From contig SVTT01000006.1 of assembly GCA_015063625.1 (NCBI GenBank), forward strand, positions 36,362 to 100,361: DNA of 64,000 nt, written 5' to 3'. The position numbers and the translations under genes are program-made. Position 1 is the first letter of the stretch. Each line of letters starts with the position of its first letter. The DNA comes from Oscillospiraceae bacterium (lineage in GTDB: Bacteria; Bacillota; Clostridia; Oscillospirales; CAG-272). Of this stretch, positions 34,937 through 41,741 are shown piece after piece. Under the pieces are notes generated by a model. The model was not told the DNA's origin, ran no database searches, and saw only the letters and a list, made by a program, of their open reading frames with translations.

Positions 34937-36067
34937 ATGACGCATTTTCCGATCTGCCGCGCCACGGCAGAGATCGACACGGATGCCCTCATCCATAATT
35001 TCCGCACGCTTCGGATGCTGGCAGAAGCCCATGCCCACATAGCAGATCCCCCGCCACGCGTGATCGCGGTGGTCAAGGCAAACGCCTACGGCCACGGACT
35101 TTCTCTCGTCGTTCCCGCACTTCTTTCCGCGGGCTGTGATTTTTTCGCGGTCGCCACGACGGACGAGGCGCTCTCGGTACGCCTGCTTGCCCCCGACGCC
35201 GACATTCTGATCCTCGGCTACACGCCCCCGACGGACGTCCCACTTCTGATCGGGCACCGCCTGCTTCAATGCGTTTTCTCGCTCGACTATGCAAAAGCGC
35301 TTAACGCCGAGGCAGCAGAGCAAGCCGCTTGCCTGTCGGTGCATTTGAAGATCGACGGAGGCATGTGCCGCCTCGGCTTTCGCCCCGACGAGCTCTCGGC
35401 ACTGACGGCACTTTCCTCGCTTTCTCATCTGCGCCCCGTCGGCATCTTTACGCACTTCCCATCCGCCGATACCGAAAAGGACGCCACACGGGATGCGATC
35501 ACGCGCTTTCTGACCTGCCGCAGCACCCTTTACCGATACGGTCTTCCGCCCCTTTTTACTCATGCTGCCGCTTCCGCGGCATTGCTCGCGATGCCCGAGG
35601 AAACCGTGCTTTGCGGCGTGCGCCCCGGCATTGCCCTGTACGGGATATCCCCTGTCAGCACCTCGCTGCCCCTGCGTCCCGTTCTGCGCCTGAGTGCCCC
35701 CTTGGTCGATCTGCACGAGGCAGAGGCGGGCACGCCGATCGGCTACGGCGGTAGCTTCACCACCGCAAGAAGGTCAAGGATCGGCATCTGCGCCATCGGC
35801 TATGGCGACGGGCTCCCACGCAGGCTTCGTGGCTACCGCGTGACGCTGTTGCACGGAAATCAGCGCTTTTTCGCCCCCATTGTGGGACATATTTGCATGG
35901 ACTACACCCTGCTTGACCTCACCAACACCCCTGCCGAGGTGGGTGACACCGTCCTCCTGTTTGATGACCCCACCCCCATCTCCGCTGCGTGCGGCACCAT
36001 ACCCTATGAGATCCTCACGGGCATCAGTGCCCGCGTGAAAAGAACAAGGAAAGGAGAATCTCTATGA
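34937..36067 (+). CDS. alr: Alanine racemase
   Basis: 376 residues. The PLP lysine sits in VIAVVKANAYGHG (about residues 44-56); KIDGGMCRLGF and the substrate/Tyr region HICMDYTLLDL close the two-domain TIM barrel/beta-sandwich enzyme. It makes D-alanine for peptidoglycan. First gene of a four-gene run in which each gene overlaps the next by 4-8 bp, an unusual setting because the partners are an AraC regulator and the activated methyl cycle enzymes. The ribosome site is weak (AGAGGTTTGA). Confidence 0.93.
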   Translation: MTHFPICRATAEIDTDALIHNFRTLRMLAEAHAHIADPPPRVIAVVKANAYGHGLSLVVPALLSAGCDFFAVATTDEALSVRLLAPDADILILGYTPPTDVPLLIGHRLLQCVFSLDYAKALNAEAAEQAACLSVHLKIDGGMCRLGFRPDELSALTALSSLSHLRPVGIFTHFPSADTEKDATRDAITRFLTCRSTLYRYGLPPLFTHAAASAALLAMPEETVLCGVRPGIALYGISPVSTSLPLRPVLRLSAPLVDLHEAEAGTPIGYGGSFTTARRSRIGICAIGYGDGLPRRLRGYRVTLLHGNQRFFAPIVGHICMDYTLLDLTNTPAEVGDTVLLFDDPTPISAACGTIPYEILTGISARVKRTRKGESL

Positions 36068-36885
36068 TCACATTTTACGAGACCCGTAAGAACGACGATA
36101 TGGCAAGCGACAGCCGCCACGGCAAACGCCGCCTGCAATGCTCGGCACATCTGCACCACCATATCGAGCTGGTGCTTCTGATCTCGGGCAAGGCGGTCGC
36201 CTTTGCCGACACCACCCGTTATGAGCTGGAGGCGGGAGATCTCTTTATCGCCTTTCCGAATCAGATCCATCACTATGAAACAGAGGGTGGGGAGCGCTAT
36301 TTTCTCTTCATCGTCAATCCCGATCTGATCCCCGAGCTGGCAAAAATCTTTACGGGCAGTATTCCCTGTTCTTCGCTTCTGAGGAACGCTGCCACCCCCG
36401 AGCTCATTCACCTGATGGAGCAGCTGACAAAGCCTTGGGACGATCAAAAATATCGGGATATGGCAAGACGGGGCTACTACCTCGCCATGTTCTCGGAGAT
36501 CCTCGCCAAGCTGGAGCTGACCACCACGCTGCCCGACGACTCGGGCGCTCTGCGCACCATCATCCGTTATTGCACCTCCAACTATCAAAGAGAGCTGACG
36601 CTTTCCACCCTGGAAAAGGAGCTCCACCTCAGTCGCTACTATATCTCACATCTGTTCTCGGACAAGCTGCACATCGCCTTCAACGATTATATCAATTCTC
36701 TGCGCGTATCGGGCGCCTGCCACTATCTGCGGCACAGCGATCTCACCGTGACCGCCATTGCCGAGCAGGTTGGCTTTGGCACGACGCGCACCTTCAACCG
36801 CGCATTTCTGCGACAAATGGACTGCTCCCCCATGCAATATCGCAAGAGAAACCAAAAACAACTCCCGGAAACGAGGTCTTTATGA
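36064..36885 (+). CDS. AraC family transcriptional regulator with cupin sensor domain
   Basis: 273 residues. Residues about 20-95 are an AraC-type cupin (HLHHHIELVLLISGKAVAF, YELEAGDLFIAFPNQIHHY). Residues about 165-265 hold two HTH motifs: TLSTLEKELHLSRYYISHLF and TVTAIAEQVGFGTTRTFNRA, with the family ending DCSPMQYRK. It overlaps alr by ATGA and luxS by ATGA, so all are translated together. Ligand unknown; the position suggests control of this operon or of a methyl-cycle-linked regulon. The three-histidine run in the cupin may bind metal or sugar. Confidence 0.9.
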   Translation: MITFYETRKNDDMASDSRHGKRRLQCSAHLHHHIELVLLISGKAVAFADTTRYELEAGDLFIAFPNQIHHYETEGGERYFLFIVNPDLIPELAKIFTGSIPCSSLLRNAATPELIHLMEQLTKPWDDQKYRDMARRGYYLAMFSEILAKLELTTTLPDDSGALRTIIRYCTSNYQRELTLSTLEKELHLSRYYISHLFSDKLHIAFNDYINSLRVSGACHYLRHSDLTVTAIAEQVGFGTTRTFNRAFLRQMDCSPMQYRKRNQKQLPETRSL

Positions 36886-37334
36886 AACGCATTGCAAGCT
36901 TTTCGGTGGATCACGACAGGATCCTTCCCGGCATGTACATCTCCCGCGTTGACGGAGATATCACCACCTTTGATCTGCGCACCAGACGCCCCAACGGCGG
37001 CGACTATATGGATCATCGCACCATGCACTCGGTCGAGCACATGCTTGCCACTCTGCTGCGGAACGGCGAGATCGGAGATCGCGTGATCTACTTCGGCCCG
37101 ATGGGCTGTCAGACAGGCTTCTACCTGCTGACAAGAGATCTTGACCCCGACACCGTGAAGGGCGCCCTCCTGCATGCACTCGAGCAGGTCGCGGCACATG
37201 AGGGCGAGGTCTTCGGCGCCACCAGGCAGGAATGCGGCAACTATCTCTCGCTCGATATCTGCGACGCAAAAAGAGAGTGTGCCGCTTATCTGAACATTCT
37301 GACTCATCAAAAAGGAGGCTATACCTATGACTGA
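36882..37334 (+). CDS. luxS: S-ribosylhomocysteine lyase (autoinducer-2 synthase)
   Basis: 150 residues, usual length. The metal-binding HSVEH box (TMHSVEHMLATLLRN) and MGCQTGFYLL with the catalytic Cys are present; the second glutamate region and GNYLSLDICDAK follow. LuxS splits S-ribosylhomocysteine into homocysteine and DPD, the precursor of AI-2. The frame is open upstream across the AraC gene in another phase, but the ATG at 36882 gives the normal N-terminus (MKRIASFSVDH) and overlaps the araC stop as ATGA. It overlaps mtnN by 8 bp, giving the two consecutive steps after S-adenosylhomocysteine. Confidence 0.95.
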   Translation: MKRIASFSVDHDRILPGMYISRVDGDITTFDLRTRRPNGGDYMDHRTMHSVEHMLATLLRNGEIGDRVIYFGPMGCQTGFYLLTRDLDPDTVKGALLHALEQVAAHEGEVFGATRQECGNYLSLDICDAKRECAAYLNILTHQKGGYTYD

Positions 37335-38034
37335 ATCCGTCAAGCAGCAAGCGCGCATCGGCATTATCGGCGCCATGCAGATCGAAACCGAAGGGCTTCT
37401 TGCCGAGATGACTGACAAAAAAACGCACACCGTCAGTGGGGTAACCTACACTGAGGGTATGCTGTGCGGCAAGCAGGTGGTGGTTGCAACCTCGGGCGTC
37501 GGCAAGGTCTTTGCCGCCGTCTGCGCCGAGGCAATGATCCTGCGCTTCGGCGTAAGCGCACTGCTCAACACCGGGGTAGCGGGCGGCCTTCTCCCCGAGC
37601 TTGAGGTCGGGGACGTGGTGCTTGCCGACAGCGTGGTCCAGCACGATATGAACACCACCGCGCTCGGAGATGCGAGAGGACTGCTTTCGGGCATTAACGT
37701 GATCAAGCTGGAAACAGACCGCGCACTGCTGAAGCCCCTTTGCGAGGCAACCGCTGCACTCGGCTACAATGCTGTGGTGGGCACAGTGGCGACCGGCGAT
37801 CTTTTTGTCACCAAGGAGAGCACCAAGGAACGGCTTGCCGCCGAATTTGACGCGGTCGCCTGCGAAATGGAGGGTGGCGCGATCGGTCACGTCGCCTATA
37901 TCAACAGCATTCCCTTCGTGGTCCTGCGCACGATCTCGGACGGAGGCGACGGCATGGAATATGCAGAATTCGCCCCCCTTGCGGCAAAGACCTCTACCGC
38001 CATTACCAAGACATTTCTTGAATTACTGCCATAA
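37327..38034 (+). CDS. mtnN: 5'-methylthioadenosine/S-adenosylhomocysteine nucleosidase
   Basis: 235 residues. IGIIGAMQIETEGLLAEM (catalytic Glu region), TGVAGGLLPELEVGDVV, EMEGGAIGHVA (substrate Glu) and LRTISDGGD (catalytic Asp) are the Pfs/MtnN signature. It removes adenine from S-adenosylhomocysteine and methylthioadenosine. With luxS directly upstream the operon recycles S-adenosylhomocysteine to homocysteine in two steps. Closed by the shared terminator at 38060-38094. Confidence 0.95.
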   Translation: MTESVKQQARIGIIGAMQIETEGLLAEMTDKKTHTVSGVTYTEGMLCGKQVVVATSGVGKVFAAVCAEAMILRFGVSALLNTGVAGGLLPELEVGDVVLADSVVQHDMNTTALGDARGLLSGINVIKLETDRALLKPLCEATAALGYNAVVGTVATGDLFVTKESTKERLAAEFDAVACEMEGGAIGHVAYINSIPFVVLRTISDGGDGMEYAEFAPLAAKTSTAITKTFLELLP

Positions 38035-38059
38035 GCGGCGCGCTATTACCCCAAAAACG

Positions 38060-38094
38060 AAAAGCACGGAATTCTGCATGAATTCCGTGCTTTT
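38060..38094. terminator. Bidirectional terminator between mtnN and rplA
   Basis: AAAAGCACGGAATTC/GAATTCCGTGCTTTT with a 5-nt loop. The A and T runs are symmetrical, so it serves both converging operons. Confidence 0.9.
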
Positions 38095-38113
38095 CTCTAT
38101 GCAGCGCCTGTTA

Positions 38114-38800
38114 TCAGCCAAGCTTTGCAGAGTTGATCTTGATGCCGGGGCCCATGGTCGAAGCCAGGACACAGCTCTTGATATACTGACCCTTTGCAGC
38201 GGCGGGCTTTGCCTTGATGATTGCAGCAAGCAGCGTGCTGAAGTTCTCAGTGAGCTTCTCCACACCGAAGGAAGCCTTGCCGATGGGGCAGTGAATGATG
38301 TTGGTCTTGTCAAGGCGGTACTCGATCTTACCTGCCTTTGCCTCGGTCACTGCACGAGCGACGTCGGGGGTAACGGTGCCTGCCTTGGGGCTGGGCATCA
38401 GACCCTTAGGACCGAGAACCTTACCAAGACGACCGACCATACCCATCATATCGGGGCTGGCGATCACCACGTCAAACTCGAACCAGTTTTCCTTGAGGAT
38501 CTTGTCAACGTACTCCATATCGCCGACGTAATCAGCGCCTGCAGCCTTGGCAGCCTCAACCTTGTCGCCCTTGGTGAGAACCAGGGTGCGGACCGTCTTA
38601 CCGGTACCGTTGGGGAGGACAACTGCACCGCGGACCTGCTGGTCAGCGTGACGGGAGTCAACACCCAGACGGACGTGGACCTCGATGGTCTCGTCAAACT
38701 TTGCCTTGGAGGTCTGGCAGACCAGACCCATTGCCTCGGCGGGATCATACAATCTGTTCTTTTCAACCAGCTTTGCGCTGTCGATATACTTCTTTCCCAT
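38114..38800 (-). CDS. rplA: 50S ribosomal protein L1
   Basis: 228 residues, normal length. [21 protein letters not shown] at the start, [24 protein letters not shown] in domain I and [15 protein letters not shown] are L1 hallmarks. It binds 23S rRNA at the L1 stalk and often represses its own operon. Last gene of rpmG-secE-nusG-rplK-rplA; a terminator follows at once, so rplJ-rplL are not linked here. GGAGGGAACAG precedes the ATG. Confidence 0.97.
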   Translation of the reverse strand: MGKKYIDSAKLVEKNRLYDPAEAMGLVCQTSKAKFDETIEVHVRLGVDSRHADQQVRGAVVLPNGTGKTVRTLVLTKGDKVEAAKAAGADYVGDMEYVDKILKENWFEFDVVIASPDMMGMVGRLGKVLGPKGLMPSPKAGTVTPDVARAVTEAKAGKIEYRLDKTNIIHCPIGKASFGVEKLTENFSTLLAAIIKAKPAAAKGQYIKSCVLASTMGPGIKINSAKLG

Positions 38801-38814
38801 TGTCTGTTCCCTCC

Positions 38815-39240
38815 TTACTCTTCAACTTCCACGCCCATGCTGCGCGCGGTGCCTGCGATCATGCTCATCGCAGCCTCGATGGAGCCTGCGTTGAGGTCGG
38901 GCATCTTGGTCTCGGCGATCTTCTTGACCTGCTCACGGGTGAGCTTTGCAACCTTGGTCTTGTTGGGGACTGCGGAAGCGGTCTCGATGCCTGCCGCCTT
39001 CTTGATGAGGACAGGGGCGGGGGGAGTCTTGGTGATAAAGGTGAAGGAACGGTCAGCATACACCGTGATCACAACGGGGATGATAAGACCGATGTCGTTC
39101 TTGGTGCGCTCATTGAATTCCTTGGTAAACACGGGAATTGCAACACCGTACTGACCGAGTGCAGGACCTACGGGCGGCTGGGGAGTCGCTTTGCCGGCAG
39201 GAAGCTGCAGCTTGATATAACCCATAACTTTCTTAGCCAT
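38815..39240 (-). CDS. rplK: 50S ribosomal protein L11
   Basis: 141 residues. The N-terminal proline-rich loop [20 protein letters not shown] and the C-terminal rRNA-binding [10 protein letters not shown] are diagnostic. L11 forms the GTPase-associated centre of the ribosome. It lies 14 bp ahead of rplA. Confidence 0.97.
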   Translation of the reverse strand: MAKKVMGYIKLQLPAGKATPQPPVGPALGQYGVAIPVFTKEFNERTKNDIGLIIPVVITVYADRSFTFITKTPPAPVLIKKAAGIETASAVPNKTKVAKLTREQVKKIAETKMPDLNAGSIEAAMSMIAGTARSMGVEVEE

Positions 39241-39327
39241 TTTAAGTTAACCTCCTAATGTGGTACGATACGGGAGAATGCGAAATAATTTTCTCCCTCC
39301 CACGAATCGATCCTTAAAGACGCAGGA

Positions 39328-39894
39328 TCAGGCGTTTTCGAGTGCAAGGCAGGAAGCCTCCAGCTCGACAGGCATATCGCGGCGGCCTCTCTTGACAAGC
39401 ACCGTGACCATGGTCTGATCGTCGGAAATTGCCTGGACCGTACCGTTGTAGCCCTCGAAGAGTCCCGAGGTCACCACCACGCTGTCGCCCACCGCGAAGG
39501 TGAGAGCCACGCGCTTTTCCTCGGCTTCTTCGATCTCGGCGACCTCAAGCCTGAGGGCACGGACCTCCTCCTCGGAAATGGGGGTGGGGCGGGAGCCGGG
39601 ACCCACAAAACCGGTAACACCGATAATGTTTCGCACGGCATGCCATGTTTCGTCGTTCATCACCATCTTGATATAGACGTAGGAGGGGAAGACCTTGACC
39701 TCCACTTCCTTCTCCGTGTCGCCTTTTTTCTCGATCACGGTCTCGACGGGGATGCGGATATCGAAAATACGGTCGCCAAGACCTCTGTTTTCAATAACCT
39801 TTTCAAGACTTGTTTTTACTTTGTTTTCGTAGCCTGAGTAGGTGTGCGCCACATACCATCTCGGCCCGACATTCATCTCATTGATGTTACTCAT
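39328..39894 (-). CDS. nusG: Transcription termination/antitermination protein NusG
   Basis: 188 residues. NGN domain PRWYVAHTYSGYENKVKTSL with FPSYVYIKMVM and GVTGFVG, followed by the KOW domain FAVGDSVVVTSGLFEGYNG. It binds RNA polymerase and, through KOW, Rho or ribosomal S10. The stop of secE and this start share one base (TAATG). An 87-bp gap separates it from rplK. Confidence 0.96.
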   Translation of the reverse strand: MSNINEMNVGPRWYVAHTYSGYENKVKTSLEKVIENRGLGDRIFDIRIPVETVIEKKGDTEKEVEVKVFPSYVYIKMVMNDETWHAVRNIIGVTGFVGPGSRPTPISEEEVRALRLEVAEIEEAEEKRVALTFAVGDSVVVTSGLFEGYNGTVQAISDDQTMVTVLVKRGRRDMPVELEASCLALENA

Positions 39895-40286
39895 TACTTT
39901 CCACCAAAGAAATGTACGCCTGTACCTGTGAGCAGATACTGAATTTCAAAGAATGCAATATCGAGAAGACCCACAACCAGTGCGGTTGCCAGCACTGCAA
40001 CGATGACGAACACCGTGCTGCGCCATACATTCTTCCACGAATACCAGGTGATGTTTTTCATCTCGCGTCTGTACGCACGAAGCGCTTCTGTAAGCGCCTT
40101 GCGCTTCACGATGCAAAGCACGATCGCGACCGCGAGAACCACACCGCCGATAATCAATGCGACCAGAGCCATGGTGGAGATCCCACCACTCTCGCCGCCA
40201 TCCTCAGCAGACACTCCAAGACACAGAAACGCACAAAGGATCAGGCAGGAAACAAGGAACAGGGCAAGACTTTTCTTTGCTTTCAT
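39894..40286 (-). CDS. secE: Preprotein translocase subunit SecE with unusual N-terminal extension
   Basis: 130 residues; single-TM SecE of other Bacillota has about 60. The last 65 residues are standard: RAYRREMKNITWYSWKNVWR, the amphipathic hinge, followed by VFVIVAVLATALVVGLLD, the essential membrane helix. Ahead lie MKAKKSLALFLVSCLILCAF, which looks like a signal peptide, a short acidic loop (EDGGESGG), and a second helix (MALVALIIGGVVLAVAIVL). Gene order rpmG-secE-nusG confirms identity. Whether the N-terminal segment is cleaved is unknown. AAAGGAG lies upstream of the ATG. Confidence 0.9.
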   Translation of the reverse strand: MKAKKSLALFLVSCLILCAFLCLGVSAEDGGESGGISTMALVALIIGGVVLAVAIVLCIVKRKALTEALRAYRREMKNITWYSWKNVWRSTVFVIVAVLATALVVGLLDIAFFEIQYLLTGTGVHFFGGK

Positions 40287-40310
40287 TGCTCTTGACTCTC
40301 CTTTACTGCC

Positions 40311-40472
40311 TTACTTGGATTCTCTGTGAAGAGTGTGCTTTTTGCAGAAGCGGCAATACTTGTTGAACTCGAGTCTGTCAGGGTCGTTCTTCTTGTTCTT
40401 CTTCGTGTCGTAGTTTCTCTGCTTGCACTCGGTGCAAACGAGAGTCACCTTGACTCTTGCTTCATTAGCCAT
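40311..40472 (-). CDS. rpmG: 50S ribosomal protein L33
   Basis: 53 residues ([20 protein letters not shown] to [10 protein letters not shown]). C-x-x-C pairs in VCTECKQ and CRFCKKH form a zinc ribbon, so this is the zinc-binding form of L33. GGGAGGTG precedes the ATG. First gene of the rpmG-secE-nusG-rplK-rplA operon; 24 bp separate it from secE. Confidence 0.95.
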   Translation of the reverse strand: MANEARVKVTLVCTECKQRNYDTKKNKKNDPDRLEFNKYCRFCKKHTLHRESK

Positions 40473-40613
40473 GTTTTTCGGCACCTCCCATTATAAATTA
40501 TTAGGTAGTCTTTTGGGGACCACCCGTGTACCTCCCTCCCGGTGGTATTGAGCCTGTCCCTTTCGGGCTTGGCGCGGGCGCAACAAAAAAGCCCACTCGC
40601 AGAGGTAAGAAAC

Positions 40614-40642
40614 ATTATATCACTTCCCTCTCCCCGTGTCAA
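40614..40642 (-). promoter_or_regulatory. Promoter of the rpmG-secE-nusG-rplK-rplA operon
   Basis: On the minus strand TTGACA, 17 bp, TATAAT. The leader to rpmG is about 135 nt and GC-rich with possible stems (ACCACCGG / GGGTGGT), which could hold regulatory structure. Confidence 0.85.
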
Positions 40643-40703
40643 GAGAATTTTTTCTCTTTTGCGCACTTTTTTCAAAAAAATAAAACTTTTTTCGGGAAAG
40701 GGG

Positions 40704-40732
40704 TTGCAAAAGCCGCTTCCTTGTGCTATAAT
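40704..40732 (+). promoter_or_regulatory. Promoter of tRNA-Trp
   Basis: TTGCAA, 17 bp, TATAAT with TGTGC ahead of the -10; the tRNA begins 14 bp later. Confidence 0.85.
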
Positions 40733-40745
40733 GGCAACGTTGTAC

Positions 40746-40821
40746 AGGGGTATAGCTCAGCTGGTAGAGTACTGGTCTCCAAAACCAAGGGTCGTGGGTT
40801 CGAATCCTTCTGCCCCTGCCA
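40746..40821 (+). tRNA. tRNA-Trp (anticodon CCA)
   Basis: 76 nt including encoded CCA. Acceptor AGGGGTA pairs with TGCCCCT; D arm AGCTCAGCTGGTAGAGT; anticodon loop CTCCAAA with anticodon CCA; T arm GTGGGTTCGAATCC. The transcript ends in a terminator hairpin directly after CCA. Confidence 0.96.
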
Positions 40822-40823
40822 AG

Positions 40824-40858
40824 AAAAAAGCAGATTGCGAAAGCAATCTGCTTTTTTC
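40824..40858 (+). terminator. Terminator of tRNA-Trp
   Basis: AAAAAAGCAGATTGC/GCAATCTGCTTTTTT with a GAAA loop. Confidence 0.92.
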
Positions 40859-40860
40859 AG

Positions 40861-41035
40861 TTAAATCCGCCGATGGCGGAAGAAATCCACCTGCGGTGGA
40901 TGAAATCGCTTCTCGATGAAATCCCGCTTCGCGGGAAGATTTAGAGGCGGATTTAATTTCATCTGAGGCGGTACGCCGAAGATTTCATCCGAGCTTGCCC
41001 GGATTTCATCGTGCGCAGCACGATTTCATTGACTA
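40861..41035 (+). repeat. Cluster of short palindromes joined by GATTTCATC/GATGAAATC
   Basis: A string of small hairpins (TCCGCCGATGGCGGA, TCCACCTGCGGTGGA, CCCGCTTCGCGGG, CGTGCGCAGCACG) separated by the motif GATGAAATC or its complement. It leads directly into the four-helix-bundle gene fragment. The spacing and stem sequences vary, so it is not a CRISPR array. Confidence 0.75.
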
Positions 41036-41077
41036 TTTTGAGATTTTATGGTATAACAAGCGAAAGAGGTAATGACA

Positions 41078-41302
41078 ATGGCAGAAAACAAGCTCGCGGA
41101 TATGTCAACTGAATTCGCAGTCAAAATATTGAATTTGACCGAAGGAATCAAAGGACACTATTCTTTGTCCAATCAGCTTGATAGAAGCGGAACGAGCATT
41201 GGCGCGAATATCAGAGATGCAAATTACGGACTGTTTCTGTACGATAACCCTATATGGATCTGTTTTGCAGTGGTATCACAACAAAGGGGCTACGTCATTT
41301 AG
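41078..41302 (+). pseudogene. Four helix bundle protein (23S rRNA intervening-sequence protein family), truncated
   Basis: The first 55 residues (MAENKLADMSTEFAVKILNL, then HYSLSNQLDRSGTSIGANIR and DANYG) match the start of the four-helix-bundle IVP/bAvd-like family, whose members are usually about 115-125 residues. The rest is replaced by unrelated sequence, and the frame closes inside the family B element that begins near 41283. GAGG lies 8 bases before the ATG. Functional protein is unlikely. Confidence 0.75.
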
Positions 41303-41513
41303 ATGCAGAAGGTGTGATCTTGGCACGTTAGGCGTATACAAATACGTCGAGTGCCAAGAGCGCACCTAAAAAACACACATTTAAATTGAAATTCGCAAGA
41401 ATTTCTACCTAAAAAGCCGCCTTTTCTGCCATTTTTGACAGATAAAGCGGCTTCATTTTTCAGTTTCCTCTTTGTGTGTTTTTGTTCGGCGCTAAATGAA
41501 TCAGCCCCTTTTG
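41283..41513 (-). mobile_element. Family B element, copy 2 (MITE-like), inverted relative to copy 1
   Basis: Reverse complement of 6906-7136 with very few differences. Ends read GGGGCTACGTCATTTAG and, inverted, GGGGCTGATTCATTTAG. It lies between remnants of two other mobile genes, the four-helix-bundle fragment and an integrase fragment. Confidence 0.82.
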
Positions 41514-41741
41514 AATGATGTTTGCCTTCGGCAAGTGATGACGGCTTCGCCTATTCCGGCCCTTCGGCTTGGTGCAGCACCCCTTCTCATCACATATCAG
41601 AGGACTATCCTCACCAAAGCAGAGCTCCCTTCGCAATTCTTGTATCATCTTGACTGCCGCATCGTTGAGTGGCACGTCTGGTTTACTCGTGGCACTTTCG
41701 AGCTTTCCGATCTTGACCTGCGCAACAAATTTTTCTTCCCG
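41514..41741 (-). pseudogene. Tyrosine recombinase fragment
   Basis: Read on the minus strand the segment gives EKFVAQVKIGKLESATSKPD, VPLNDAAVKMIQELRREL and FGEDSPLICDEKG, the stretch that in phage-type integrases precedes the HxxR box. The catalytic boxes are missing and there is no start. It is in the same frame as, and directly after, the stop of the beta-mannosidase gene. A remnant of an older insertion, cut by the family B element. Confidence 0.7.

Noticed and set aside
37769..39154. 461-codon plus-strand frame across mtnN and rplA/rplK
   Set aside because: It crosses a terminator and overlaps three conserved genes out of frame or antisense.
40861..41035. CRISPR array
   Set aside because: The repeated unit is only about 9 bases, the intervening pieces are palindromes of varying length, and there are no cas genes.
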